This document shows, piece after piece, positions 17,443 to 27,212 of a DNA stretch of 64,000 bases. Made by a program: the position numbers and the translations under genes. Position 1 is the first letter of the stretch. Each line of letters opens with the position of its first letter. The notes below the pieces were generated by a model that saw only the letters and a program-made list of their open reading frames with translations, was not told the DNA's origin and made no database searches. The stretch covers positions 868,001-932,000 of the forward strand of contig NZ_JAJEWI010000005.1 of NCBI RefSeq assembly GCF_020687785.1, read 5' to 3'. The stretch is from Sphingopyxis yananensis. Its GTDB lineage: Bacteria > Pseudomonadota > Alphaproteobacteria > Sphingomonadales > Sphingomonadaceae.

Positions 17443-19803
17443 TCAACGCATAGCGCGCAGCGGTATATCATCTGGTTCAGAATGGATGTGATCCGAAAAA
17501 TATCCAATCTCAACCGGTGCGGCTGGCATGCCGAAGTAAAATCCTTGGGCCTGCGGGCAGCCTTCGTCAGATATAATTTTACGTTGTGCATCGGTTTCAA
17601 CGCCTTCTGCGACCACTGGTAAGTCGAGGCTGCGGCCGAGGCCCACAATGGCGCGCAAGATCGATCGGGCGCTATCTTGGTGGGTCAACTGGCTGACAAA
17701 GCTGCGATCGATTTTGATCTTGTCAAAAGGGAAGGCCTGAAGGTTGCTGAGCGAGCTGTAGCCGGTACCAAAATCATCCATGACAATGCGGATGCCCAGC
17801 ATTTTGAGGCGATGCAAAATGCTGAGCGCCGAATCCCGATCCCGCAGCATGACGCTTTCGGTGACTTCCAGTTCCAGCCGATGCGGAGCAAGGCCGGAAT
17901 CTTGGAGAGCAGACGCCACGATGGCGGGAAGATTGGGCATTTGAAATTGAACCGCCGACACATTGACCGCAATGCTGATATGGTCTGGCCATTGCCGAGC
18001 GGTATTGCATGCTTCGCGCAAGACCCATTCCCCAATGGGGATGATGGCACCAATATCTTCGGCAATGGGGATGAATTGGTTGGGAGCGACCGTTCCACGT
18101 TCGGGGTGGTCCCAGCGTAGCAAGGCTTCATAGCCAATAATGTCGCCCGCATCGGTGGACACGAGGGGTTGATACATGAGGCGCAATTGGCCGCGCGCGA
18201 CGGCGTGGCGCATATCATGTTCCAAATTGCGGCGTTCGCGAACCAAACGGTCCATATCTTGGTCGAAGAAACGCGCGGTTCCTCGGCCGCCGTCCTTGGC
18301 GCGATAGAGCGCAAAGTCGGCATGATGGCGCAGCATTTCGCCATGATGGGCGTCGTCGGGATAGAGCGCCACGCCAATGCTGACGCCGACGGCCATCGGG
18401 TCGCGCGTAATATCCATTTCGACGGCAAAGGCGTTCAGAATGCGCTGGGCCAATTGTTGTGCGTCATCGACACCATGAACATGGCGTTGGATGATTAAAA
18501 ATTCGTCCCCGCCGATGCGAGACACCAAGTCGCAATGCGATACATTATCGCGCAGCAGGGCCGCGACACGGCATAAAATCGCATCGCCTGCGGCATGGCC
18601 GAACACGTCATTCACCGCTTTGAATCGATCAAGGTCGAGCGCGAGCAAAGCGAAATTTTCGTCGGTTTTGCACAATTGATCCAGCACCATGGTGAAATGG
18701 GCGCGGTTGGGTAGGTCGGTTAGGGCGTCGTGGGCCGCAAGATGCGCGATGCGCTTTTCCGCCTTTTTGCGCGCCGTGAGGTCGCGGACCGCCAAGACTT
18801 GGCATTGTTTTCCGCGATATTCGATATCATGGGTGTTGACCTCGACAATCATAAACTCGCTATTGAGACGGGCGACTGTGGCCTCTGCTGGGCGGGTGCG
18901 GGGTTGATGCAGAGGCTCTCCATCCGTTGGTTCGAACCAATGATTGGGGTCGGCGCCAATCAGATCCTGTGGTTCGACCTTGAGCAAAGCCGCGAGTTGG
19001 TGGTTTGCTTCGATAATGCGGCCGTGGCTGATAATCGCCAAGCCTTCGAGGGTCGCTTCGGTTAAGCCACGCAAATCCGTTAACATGCGGTCGACGATGG
19101 CGCTGATGATGACGGCCAATATCATGGTGAAGGTGACAGCGGCTATGCTGCCGACCAGCCAATTCGGATTGGTGTCGATATTGGTCAGGCCCAGCGTGGG
19201 GTCTGGAACCAAGATAGTGGCAGACATGGCCGTAAAGTGCAGCGCGATGACGCCAAAAATAGCAAAAGCCGCAGGGATGACAATTTGCCAAGCGCCCTGA
19301 AGCTTGGAAAAGCTATAATAAGCTGCACTGAAGGCAAGGGCCACCAAAATGCAGGATGTGATGATCGGCGACCATTGATAATGAATGGATGCAGGAGCAA
19401 TAATCGCAGACATGCCTGTGAAATGCATGGCGGCGATGCCCAGCATGGCGACGATACCGGCGGTTAAGCAGCGACCGCTATGGGGTTTGGAACCCATGAT
19501 TTGCAAGCTGATGCCAAAACCAAGGATGACAAACACCACGCTGAGGGTCGTCAGCCCAGGCCCAAAGCTGATGGGCATGCTGCCGTCATAAGCCAGCATG
19601 GCGATAAAGTGGGTCGCCCAAACCCCTAGCCCCGCGACAATGGATGTGACGAGCAGCCAACGGCGACGGCGCGCCTCGACGCAGTCGGTGGCACGCTTGA
19701 GCAGCAAAAACATGGCCATGCTGCCGAATATCCACACCAAAGCGGCCAATAGGACAAGGCCGTGTTGATGTTGTTCGGCAATACATTCGACGACACGAAA
19801 CAT
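17443..19803 (-). CDS. MHYT-PAS-GGDEF-EAL c-di-GMP signalling protein
   Basis: The 786-residue inner-membrane protein senses an unknown signal and controls c-di-GMP. Residues 1-235 form a seven-helix MHYT sensor with its repeated metal-site motifs (THFIAM near 65, MHFTGM 126-131, LHFTAM 188-193). A PAS-like segment follows (about 245-345), then a diguanylate cyclase domain with intact GGDEF (431-435), then a phosphodiesterase domain with intact YEALLRW (E559) and DDFGTGYSSL. Both catalytic motifs are complete, so either activity is possible. MHYT sensors are thought to bind copper and detect gases such as oxygen or NO. GGGGGAAAAC precedes the ATG. Confidence 0.95.
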   Translation of the reverse strand: MFRVVECIAEQHQHGLVLLAALVWIFGSMAMFLLLKRATDCVEARRRRWLLVTSIVAGLGVWATHFIAMLAYDGSMPISFGPGLTTLSVVFVILGFGISLQIMGSKPHSGRCLTAGIVAMLGIAAMHFTGMSAIIAPASIHYQWSPIITSCILVALAFSAAYYSFSKLQGAWQIVIPAAFAIFGVIALHFTAMSATILVPDPTLGLTNIDTNPNWLVGSIAAVTFTMILAVIISAIVDRMLTDLRGLTEATLEGLAIISHGRIIEANHQLAALLKVEPQDLIGADPNHWFEPTDGEPLHQPRTRPAEATVARLNSEFMIVEVNTHDIEYRGKQCQVLAVRDLTARKKAEKRIAHLAAHDALTDLPNRAHFTMVLDQLCKTDENFALLALDLDRFKAVNDVFGHAAGDAILCRVAALLRDNVSHCDLVSRIGGDEFLIIQRHVHGVDDAQQLAQRILNAFAVEMDITRDPMAVGVSIGVALYPDDAHHGEMLRHHADFALYRAKDGGRGTARFFDQDMDRLVRERRNLEHDMRHAVARGQLRLMYQPLVSTDAGDIIGYEALLRWDHPERGTVAPNQFIPIAEDIGAIIPIGEWVLREACNTARQWPDHISIAVNVSAVQFQMPNLPAIVASALQDSGLAPHRLELEVTESVMLRDRDSALSILHRLKMLGIRIVMDDFGTGYSSLSNLQAFPFDKIKIDRSFVSQLTHQDSARSILRAIVGLGRSLDLPVVAEGVETDAQRKIISDEGCPQAQGFYFGMPAAPVEIGYFSDHIHSEPDDIPLRAMR

Positions 19804-20119
19804 GTTTTCCCCCTATTTAGAGGAGTAGATGTGACCCAAGAGGGTTAACACTATGTTGTGATACTTTCCTATGTGGTAGTAAATATTGGAAATTGGATCG
19901 TGATTGGAAACTTAACGAATTGAATTATACGGATAATGGCCGGAATATGCTGCCATATTGGTAGTTGTTTCATGGGCGATGGTTCGTGGGGCCTAGCACT
20001 TGCGTCAGACGGCGGGCCGTGCAAGGGCAGGCGGCGATAGGCGGAGGATATGCCCTGTACGGTTTGGTCGGCCCATGCTGATCGGCGAAGCAGAAGGTGA
20101 TATAGAAAGAGGATGCGTG
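19804..20119. other. 316-bp divergent intergenic region
   Basis: This region separates the divergent GGDEF-EAL and oxidoreductase genes and must hold both promoters. The first half (19840-19960) is A+T-rich. The second half is G+C-rich and is open in frame with the oxidoreductase but has no family-like sequence there. One promoter candidate is listed separately. Confidence 0.5.
19904..19931 (+). promoter_or_regulatory. Candidate sigma-70 promoter for the FAD oxidoreductase
   Basis: TTGGAA (19904-19909) and TATACG (19926-19931) are 16 bases apart and face the oxidoreductase gene, leaving a leader of about 180 bases. The match is moderate. Confidence 0.3.
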
Positions 20120-21343
20120 ATGCAGTTTGACGTGGTGATTGTAGGCGGTGGTCATGGCGGTGCGCAGGCAGCGGTGGTGCTGCGGACGCAGAAATATGAA
20201 GGCACGATTGCGATTATCGGCGATGAGCCCGAACTGCCTTATGAACGCCCCCCTTTGTCCAAAGAATATTTTGCGGGCGAAAAGGAATTTGAACGCATTT
20301 TGCTGCGCCCTGAAAAATATTGGAACGAACGCGGTATCACCATGATGCTGGGCCAAAAAGTGGTGGCCGTCGATGCCGACGCGCATCAGGTGACTTTGGC
20401 CGATGGCACGAGCGTGGGTTATGGCAAGTTGATTTGGGCCACGGGCGGTTCGCCGCGCGTTCTGCCTTTGCCTGGCGGCGATTTGGCTGGCGTTCAGGGC
20501 GTGCGGACCCGCGCTGATGCGGATGCCATGAAACGGGCGTCGGAAACAGCGCAGAATATTGTGGTCATTGGCGGCGGTTATATTGGCTTGGAAGCCGCAG
20601 CGGTGTTGAGCAAGGCTGGCAAGAAAGTGGTGTTGCTAGAAGCCTTGGACCGCGTTTTGGCCCGCGTGGCGGGAGAGCCTTTGTCGCGATTCTATGAACT
20701 AGAGCATCGCAGCCACGGCGTGGACCTGCGTCTTGGTGTGGGCATTGAGGCGCTGGAAGGCGACGGTCATGTCACCGGCGTGCGTTTGGTGGGCGGCGAG
20801 GTGATCCCTGCGGATCTGGTGATTGTCGGTATTGGCATTGTGCCCGCCGTCGAGCCTTTGCTGGCGGCTGGCGCAGAGGGCGGCAATGGTGTGAATGTGG
20901 ACAGCATTTGCCGCACCAGCTTGACCGATATTTACGCCATTGGCGATTGCGCGGCGCACAGCAATGGCTTTGCCGAAGGCGCGACCATAAGATTGGAATC
21001 GGTGCAGAACGCCAATGATCAGGCCAACGTAGTCGCCAAGTCGATTTGCGGTACGGATCAGGATTATCATGCCGTGCCTTGGTTCTGGTCGAACCAATAT
21101 GATTTGCGTTTGCAAACCGTTGGCCTGTCGACAGGGCATGATGAAGCTGTGCTGCGCGGGGATGTGGCGGCGCGCAGTTTCTCGATTGTTTATTTGAAAC
21201 AAGGCCGTGTGATTGCGCTGGATTGTGTGAACGCGACCAAAGATTATGTTCAGGGCCGTGCGTTGGTGCTGAACGGCGCGGAAATCGCGGCAGAGAAATT
21301 GGCGGATGCCAGCGTGCCGTTGAAGGAAATGCTGACGGCTTGA
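20120..21343 (+). CDS. FAD/NAD(P)-dependent ferredoxin-reductase-type oxidoreductase
   Basis: A 407-residue flavoprotein with two dinucleotide-binding folds: FAD at the N-terminus ([13 protein letters not shown], glycines 9-14) and NAD(P)H in the middle ([16 protein letters not shown]), then the FAD-binding [10 protein letters not shown] and a C-terminal reductase domain. This is the plan of rubredoxin/ferredoxin reductases that feed electrons to oxygenases or P450s. No ferredoxin or oxygenase gene lies next to it, so the partner is unknown. The ATG at 20120 is set by AAGAGGATG upstream and by the start of the FAD fold; the frame is open earlier to 20000. Confidence 0.9.
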   Translation: MQFDVVIVGGGHGGAQAAVVLRTQKYEGTIAIIGDEPELPYERPPLSKEYFAGEKEFERILLRPEKYWNERGITMMLGQKVVAVDADAHQVTLADGTSVGYGKLIWATGGSPRVLPLPGGDLAGVQGVRTRADADAMKRASETAQNIVVIGGGYIGLEAAAVLSKAGKKVVLLEALDRVLARVAGEPLSRFYELEHRSHGVDLRLGVGIEALEGDGHVTGVRLVGGEVIPADLVIVGIGIVPAVEPLLAAGAEGGNGVNVDSICRTSLTDIYAIGDCAAHSNGFAEGATIRLESVQNANDQANVVAKSICGTDQDYHAVPWFWSNQYDLRLQTVGLSTGHDEAVLRGDVAARSFSIVYLKQGRVIALDCVNATKDYVQGRALVLNGAEIAAEKLADASVPLKEMLTA

Positions 21344-21374
21344 TGCGGTCAGCCCAGCATTGCAGCCATCCCCC

Positions 21375-22073
21375 CTATATGGCCACCCTGTCAGGGATGG
21401 TCGGATGATATGGGGGGAGTGGTGGCTGCGTTGGGGACCTCGGCTGAATATGGGGTGACGGCCTATCAACCGCCTGACTGGGTTCGCGATTAAGAAAGCG
21501 CCGTGCAGAGCGGGCGAGGCGGCGCAGCGCGATGATCACCACAATCGCCGCGATCAGCAACACGAGGGCGATGACCACCCCCAGCATGGGAAAAGCAACG
21601 ACCAGAGCCAACAGACCGGTTGTGGCGACGTCTTCGCCCGCGGACACAGCGGCGTTGGTGTAGGGTTCGGGGCTGAGGTTGACCATCGCCCGCGTGCCCG
21701 ACTTTGCGCCGTGGCTGATGAGGGCAGCGCCCCCGCCCAGCAACAGCGACACCACTTGCCATACAGGATCAGAGGCATCGACGACCGCCAAGGTTAAGAG
21801 CGCGCCGCCGACAGGGCGAATGACGCTGTGGACCATATCCCAAAAACTGTCGAACCATGCGATTTTGTCGGCTAGAAATTCAGCCACCGTGCCCGCCGCC
21901 GCGATGCCCAGCACCCAGGGATTTGCCAAGACTTGCAGCGATTGCAGATGTTCGGGCAAGGGCAGCCAGCCAAAATGCATGGCAACCCCCGTCACAAAGA
22001 CGGTCAGATAGAGACGCCAACCGGCCAAGAGGCTGAGACTGCCTGCAACGCCCAAAATTTCGGTTATGCCCAC
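21375..22073 (-). CDS. DUF4126 membrane protein
   Basis: The 232-residue protein has several hydrophobic segments (about 5-25, 50-65, 85-98, 105-118, 150-185) and a proline-rich tail from about 200. The stretch EFLADKIAWFDSFWDMVHSVIRPVGGALL is the DUF4126 hallmark; function unknown. Translation starts at GTG 22073, with GGGGAGAG upstream. It ends 31 bases from the convergent oxidoreductase gene. Confidence 0.8.
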   Translation of the reverse strand: MGITEILGVAGSLSLLAGWRLYLTVFVTGVAMHFGWLPLPEHLQSLQVLANPWVLGIAAAGTVAEFLADKIAWFDSFWDMVHSVIRPVGGALLTLAVVDASDPVWQVVSLLLGGGAALISHGAKSGTRAMVNLSPEPYTNAAVSAGEDVATTGLLALVVAFPMLGVVIALVLLIAAIVVIIALRRLARSARRFLNREPSQAVDRPSPHIQPRSPTQPPLPPYHPTIPDRVAI

Positions 22074-22281
22074 CGCGCTCTCCCCGAACAGAATAGATAT
22101 TTTGTGCCGTGTCGTCCGATAGCGGCTGCGATATCATGGGAAGAAATGCTTATCGCGAACAATGGCTGCATGATGGACGCTCGGTGGGTGATGGAACGAG
22201 CCTTTTGCTGATCCGATGCGGTGTTCGACTTGGTGCTATTGATGGGGTGACAAGCGCCCTGCGGCTGGATAGGGTTGGGCC

Positions 22282-23073
22282 ATGACAAATAAAAAGCGCG
22301 ACGGGCAAGCATCCCTGCCGGACAATGCCATTCCAGCAGCGACGCTGGTGATCATGCGCCCGGGAGAGGGTGCGGGGCCTGACGAAATCCTGCTGGTCAA
22401 GCGGGCGTCGAACATGGCCTTTGCGGCGGGGGCGATAGTGTTTCCCGGTGGCCGGCTGGATGACGATGATTATTTGGTCGCGCGCCAACATGGCTTTGCC
22501 GACGGCGACCCCGATGGCGCTGCGCGGGTGGCCGCCTTGCGGGAAACATTGGAAGAAACGGGTATGGCGGTGGGCTGGGACAGCCTGCAAGGGCCCAAGC
22601 TGGACGAGGTTCGGCGTAGCTTGTTAAACGGTGGTTTATTGTCGCAAATTTTGGAGCATCGCGGCGAGAAGATCGCTTTGGATAGCTTGGTTCCCTTTGC
22701 GCGTTGGTGCCCGAATTTCAAAGAAGCCCGTACCTTTGATACAAGATTTTACGCCGTTCAAGCGCCTAGCGAGCATGCGGAGCTGAGCTTTGAGGAAGCG
22801 GAGCTGAGCCATTTATTTTGGGCGAGCGCCCGCGATACGTTGGATATGGCCGATCGCGGCGAGGTGGATGTTATTTTCCCAACGCGCCGCAATTTGGAAC
22901 GCTTGGCCAGCGCGCCGCTGTTTAGCGAATTTTCGCGCCATGCCGCAGATTATCCGCCGCAATTGATTACGCCGTGGCTGGAAGACCGCGAGGGCGATAC
23001 GCATTTGTGCATTCCCGACGGCATGGGATATCCCGTGACATCGGAATTGTTCAAGACCGTGCGGCGTAGTTGA
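22282..23073 (+). CDS. Nudix hydrolase
   Basis: Nudix enzymes hydrolyse nucleoside diphosphates linked to another group. The 263-residue product has FAAGAIVFPGGRLDDDD, then a divergent Nudix box ending in RETLEETG (87-94), in which the glutamates bind metal. An insertion of about 20 residues between GG and RE, and a long C-terminal part with FARWCPNFKEARTFDTRFY, place it with the larger NUDT19-like/CoA-type Nudix proteins; the substrate is not known. It converges with the nitrilase-family gene 31 bases on. Confidence 0.85.
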   Translation: MTNKKRDGQASLPDNAIPAATLVIMRPGEGAGPDEILLVKRASNMAFAAGAIVFPGGRLDDDDYLVARQHGFADGDPDGAARVAALRETLEETGMAVGWDSLQGPKLDEVRRSLLNGGLLSQILEHRGEKIALDSLVPFARWCPNFKEARTFDTRFYAVQAPSEHAELSFEEAELSHLFWASARDTLDMADRGEVDVIFPTRRNLERLASAPLFSEFSRHAADYPPQLITPWLEDREGDTHLCIPDGMGYPVTSELFKTVRRS

Positions 23074-23104
23074 CCCCCAAGGCGGGGTTTTCGTTGACGG
23101 CGAC

Positions 23105-23962
23105 TTATAGGGTGACCGCCCGCATGGCGCGCGAACGGGCCAAGGGGATGGCGCTGCGCGCTGTGCTGCGTTGCTGTGGGTCTATGGCGGCGTAGAGGAT
23201 ATGAAAGCCGGCATCCTGAGCCGAACCATCGGCATCGCCGCCAGCATCGCCAATCACCTCGCCCCATGGGGCCACCGCCAAGCTGTGACCATAGGTAGAG
23301 CGGCCATCGGCATGCTGGCCGCATTGCGCGGTGGCCAAGACATGGCAACCGGTTTCAATGGCGCGGGCGCGCATCAAGACATGCCAATGCGCCTCGCCCG
23401 TGGGGACCGTGAAGGCGGCCGGAATGGCGATCACTTCTGCGCCCATATCGGTTAAGCGGCGGTATAATTCGCCAAAGCGCAGGTCATAACAAATGCTCAG
23501 GCCCATTTTGCCCAAAGGTGTGTCCACCACCACCACTTGGTTGCCGCCGTCATATAGGGCGGATTCGGTCCAAGCCTCGCCCGTCGGCAGGGATACGTCG
23601 AACATATGGATTTTGTCGTAGCGGGCCTGAATCTGGCCATTTGCGTCGATGACATGGGTGCGGTTGACGCGGCGTTGGCCGTCCTGTGCCAGAAACGCAA
23701 TCGACCCTGTGTGCAGCCACAGCCGATGTTGGCGCGCCAGATTTTGCAGTTCGCGCAGGTGCGGACTGTCTTGTTCCGTATAAATGTGGGGCGCGGCGCG
23801 CTGGCGGTCCCTGTCGAGCAACAGCGACATTTCGGGCAACATGAGCATGACCGCCCCCTGTGCTGCGGCTTGTTCCATACCCAAGGCGATGTGCGCCAAA
23901 TTGGCGTCAGGATCGGTCCCGCTGGTCATTTGCATCAGGGCGGCGATGGGCGGGTTGGTCAT
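23105..23962 (-). CDS. Carbon-nitrogen hydrolase (nitrilase superfamily, Nit-like)
   Basis: The 285-residue protein has the catalytic triad of the superfamily: Glu44 (MLPEMSL), Lys117 (YDKIHMFD) and Cys158 (SICYDLRFGELYR). The KIHMFD block and overall length are typical of the Nit1/Nit2 branch, whose known members are omega-amidases or deaminated-glutathione amidases; the exact substrate is inferred only. In many alphaproteobacteria a glutaredoxin gene lies upstream; here none does. Confidence 0.88.
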   Translation of the reverse strand: MTNPPIAALMQMTSGTDPDANLAHIALGMEQAAAQGAVMLMLPEMSLLLDRDRQRAAPHIYTEQDSPHLRELQNLARQHRLWLHTGSIAFLAQDGQRRVNRTHVIDANGQIQARYDKIHMFDVSLPTGEAWTESALYDGGNQVVVVDTPLGKMGLSICYDLRFGELYRRLTDMGAEVIAIPAAFTVPTGEAHWHVLMRARAIETGCHVLATAQCGQHADGRSTYGHSLAVAPWGEVIGDAGGDADGSAQDAGFHILYAAIDPQQRSTARSAIPLARSRAMRAVTL

Positions 23963-24152
23963 GTTGGGGCCTTGTGTGATGGCAAAAGAGCGGCGACGGC
24001 AAAATCATTCATTTCCGGTGTAAATTAACCATAGATGCGATGCGTTGCAAAGATTGCCTTATATAGCGGCATTTTATTGGGGGCGGGGCGGAACTGCTTT
24101 TTCCGCAACAAGTTCATTAGCCAGACAGGTTTCATGGCGATAAGCAATATAT

Positions 24153-27100
24153 ATGGTTCAATATTTCGCGCGGCGCGCATTTCGTTTTCAGCACAAATTG
24201 ATTCTGTCGGTTGCAGCGGCCGCTTTGTTGTGCCCGACCCCAATGTTGGCGAAGGAAAAAGCGCCGCAGCAGCAGGTTCAGCGCAAGGCGGATCAGGATT
24301 GGCTCTATGCCGGATCGGATATTCCGCGCGATGCGGGGTGGCGTTTTGGTATTTTGCCCAATGGCCTGCGCTATGCGGTGCGGCGCAATGAAGTGCCGCC
24401 CGGCCAAGTCGCCATTCGCGTACGCATGGATGTCGGGTCGCTGCACGAAACAGAGGCGGAGCGCGGCTATGCCCATTTGCTGGAGCATCTGAGCTTTCGG
24501 GGGTCGACCTATATTCCGGATGGCGAAGCCAAGCGCATTTGGCAACGTTTTGGCGTTAGTTTTGGCAGCGATTCCAATGCGGTGACCACGCCGACCCACA
24601 CCGTGTATAAATTGGACCTGCCCAGCGCGACCAACGCCAGCTTGGACGAAAGCATGAAATTGCTGTCGGGTATGTTGCGCGCGCCCGCCATTAATAATGT
24701 TTCGGTGCGGTCCGAACGCGGTGTGACCATGGCGGAACTGCGCGAAAATGACGGGCCGCAGTCGCGGGTCTCCGAACAATTGGTCGGCCATATGATGGCG
24801 GGAACATTGCTGGCCGATCGCCGCCCGATCGGCACGGTGGCATCGCTGTCGTCCGCCGAGGCAGAGGCGGTTTCTGCCTTTCATGACCGTTGGTATCGGC
24901 CCAGCCGCGCGGTGGTGGTGATATCGGGCGATGGCGACCCTGTGCTGTTTGAGCAGTTGATCAAACGCTATTTTGGGGATTGGCGCGGCAAAGGGCCAGC
25001 GCCCGCCGACCCTGATAAGGGCGCTTTGGATGTGTCCGCGCCGGAGGTGCTGAATATTGTCGAACCGGGCCAGCCGGTGGGCTTGTCGCTGGGCTGGGTA
25101 CGGCCCTGGGTGAAGCGGGTGGATACGCTGGACAACACCTATCGACTTTATATGGAATATTTGGCGCAAGCGTTGGTGAACCGCCGCTTGGAAAATCAGG
25201 CGCGGCGCGGCGGCAGCTTTTTGGTGGCGACGGCCAGCCAAGAATATACCAGCCGCACGGTGGACACGACCTTGGTCAATATTGTGCCAGTTGGGGATTG
25301 GAAGGCGGCGCTGGCGGATACCCGCGGGGTGATTGCCGACGCGCTGCAAACCGCGCCGTCACAGGCCGAAATTGACCGCGAATCCAATGAAATTGCGGCC
25401 TATTTGCGCAAGGAATTGGAAAATGCCAGCAATGAACCAGGGGCGCGTTTGGCGGATGATCTGGTCAATAGTGTGGACATCAACGAAGTGGTCGCTAGCC
25501 CGCAGACCCATGTGAATATCTTTGAACAGGTGCGCGCGCGCGCCACACCGGACGAGTTGTTGGCGGTGACGCGCGCGCTATATCAGGGCAAGGTCAAGCG
25601 GTTGGTGCTGATTACGCCGACGCCGGTCGAGGGCGGCACGGCGGCCTTGCAAGCGGCCTTTGATGCGCCCGTTACCCCCATTGACCAACGGCTGAGCAGC
25701 AATGGCGCGAAGTTTAGCGATTTGCCCAGCATCGGCCCCGCGGGATCGGTGATCGCGGAACAGCGGATGGCGGGGATGCGGCTGGACCAATTGCATTTGT
25801 CCAATGGCGTGCGCGCCATGGTGACCGACAATTTGATTGAACCCGGCAAAGTGCGTGTGCGCGTGCGCTTTGGGTCGGGATATCGCAGCCAGACGGCAAA
25901 CAAACCCAATTTGCTGTGGTCGGGCGATTATGCCTTGATGGCCAGCGGTGTCGGGCCGTGGGGATTGAACGACATGGACGAGGCGATGAATGGTCGCCAG
26001 ATTCAGATGAATTTTGCGGTCGAGGATGACGCCTTTGAATTAACCGCCGAAAGCAGCACGGCGGACATTGCCGATCAATTGACGCTGTTGGCCCAGAAAT
26101 TGGCGCACCCGCGCTGGGATGCGGCGCCCGTGGCGCGGATGCGGGTCAGTATGTTGACCGGATATGATCTGGCCGAAGCGACGCCCAATGCGGTGCTGGA
26201 TGCGCAATTGCGCGGCCTGTTGTCCGACAATGACCCGCGTTGGACTCCGCCCAGCAAGGCAGAGATTGAGGCGCTGACGCCGGAAAGTTTCAAGGCATTT
26301 TGGCAGCCCTTGTTGGCCAGCGGGCCCATTGAGGTGCAGTTGTTCGGCGATTTGCGCGGGGTCGATTATCGTGCCTTGCTGGCGTCGACCTTTGGGGCTT
26401 TGTCGCCGCGCACCCGTGTGGAACCGGAAGCTGGGGCGCTGGTGCGTTTCCCCAAGGCCGGCACGCAGCCCACCGTTGTGCATCATAATGGCGATGGCCA
26501 ACAGGCCGCCGCCGTCATGGCATGGCCGACCAGTGGCGGCTTGCAAGACACAAGGGACAGCCGCGCGTTGGAGGTTTTGGCGTCGGTGTTCAGCGACCGC
26601 TTGTTTGACCGTCTGCGGTCGGAACAGGGCAGCAGCTATAGCCCGATGGTGCAAAGCAATTGGCCCACTGCCTTTGGGAATAGCGGCGGCTATATCATGG
26701 CGCTGAGCTTGCTATCCTATCAAGATATCGCGCCATTTTACGATATTGTCGCGGATATTTCCGCCGATTTGATCGCCAACCCACTGAGCGCGGACGAATT
26801 GGCGCGTCATTTGGGGCCGCTGCGCGAGCAGTTGATGCGGGCATCCACCGGCAACGCCTTTTGGCAATATGTGCTGCGCGGGGCGACACGCGATACGCGC
26901 ATTGCGCAAAATGCCATTTCGATGGAGGCCGATTATAACAGCGTTACTGCCGCCGATGTTCAGCGATTGGCGGCGCGCTATATGCGCGGAAAAATGCCAT
27001 GGAAACTGGCGGTGTTGCCGCAAAAAGTGACAATGGCAGATGTGGAGCAAGCCGGCAAAGTGGACCGCCGCGTGGGAGATGTGCCCCAAACGGCACCGCA

Positions 27101-27194
27101 GCCTGTGCCAGCCCCGCAACCGACCCCGACCACGCGCCCTGTGGCCCCGCGCGACCCCGCCGTGCCGACGGGGTCGCCGCTGCCCGTTGGGTGA
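24153..27194 (+). CDS. Exported M16 family zinc metallopeptidase
   Basis: A 1013-residue two-half M16 peptidase. Residues 1-33 form a signal peptide (LILSVAAAALL... ending PMLA). The inverted zinc motif HLLEH (108-112) and the distal glutamate in MAELREND are intact in the first half, so it should be an active periplasmic or membrane-facing protease. The second half (from about 545, LSNGVRAMVTDN) repeats the fold without the zinc motif, as usual. The C-terminus from about 970 is Pro/Ala/Thr-rich. The ATG at 24153 lacks a clear ribosome site. Confidence 0.92.
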   Translation: MVQYFARRAFRFQHKLILSVAAAALLCPTPMLAKEKAPQQQVQRKADQDWLYAGSDIPRDAGWRFGILPNGLRYAVRRNEVPPGQVAIRVRMDVGSLHETEAERGYAHLLEHLSFRGSTYIPDGEAKRIWQRFGVSFGSDSNAVTTPTHTVYKLDLPSATNASLDESMKLLSGMLRAPAINNVSVRSERGVTMAELRENDGPQSRVSEQLVGHMMAGTLLADRRPIGTVASLSSAEAEAVSAFHDRWYRPSRAVVVISGDGDPVLFEQLIKRYFGDWRGKGPAPADPDKGALDVSAPEVLNIVEPGQPVGLSLGWVRPWVKRVDTLDNTYRLYMEYLAQALVNRRLENQARRGGSFLVATASQEYTSRTVDTTLVNIVPVGDWKAALADTRGVIADALQTAPSQAEIDRESNEIAAYLRKELENASNEPGARLADDLVNSVDINEVVASPQTHVNIFEQVRARATPDELLAVTRALYQGKVKRLVLITPTPVEGGTAALQAAFDAPVTPIDQRLSSNGAKFSDLPSIGPAGSVIAEQRMAGMRLDQLHLSNGVRAMVTDNLIEPGKVRVRVRFGSGYRSQTANKPNLLWSGDYALMASGVGPWGLNDMDEAMNGRQIQMNFAVEDDAFELTAESSTADIADQLTLLAQKLAHPRWDAAPVARMRVSMLTGYDLAEATPNAVLDAQLRGLLSDNDPRWTPPSKAEIEALTPESFKAFWQPLLASGPIEVQLFGDLRGVDYRALLASTFGALSPRTRVEPEAGALVRFPKAGTQPTVVHHNGDGQQAAAVMAWPTSGGLQDTRDSRALEVLASVFSDRLFDRLRSEQGSSYSPMVQSNWPTAFGNSGGYIMALSLLSYQDIAPFYDIVADISADLIANPLSADELARHLGPLREQLMRASTGNAFWQYVLRGATRDTRIAQNAISMEADYNSVTAADVQRLAARYMRGKMPWKLAVLPQKVTMADVEQAGKVDRRVGDVPQTAPQPVPAPQPTPTTRPVAPRDPAVPTGSPLPVG

Positions 27195-27212
27195 TGGGGC
27201 CGGCAGGGCGGC

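Noticed and set aside
18930..18942. GGTTCGAACC, resembling a tRNA T-loop
   Set aside because: It lies inside the GGDEF-EAL gene and no acceptor or anticodon stems can be built around it.
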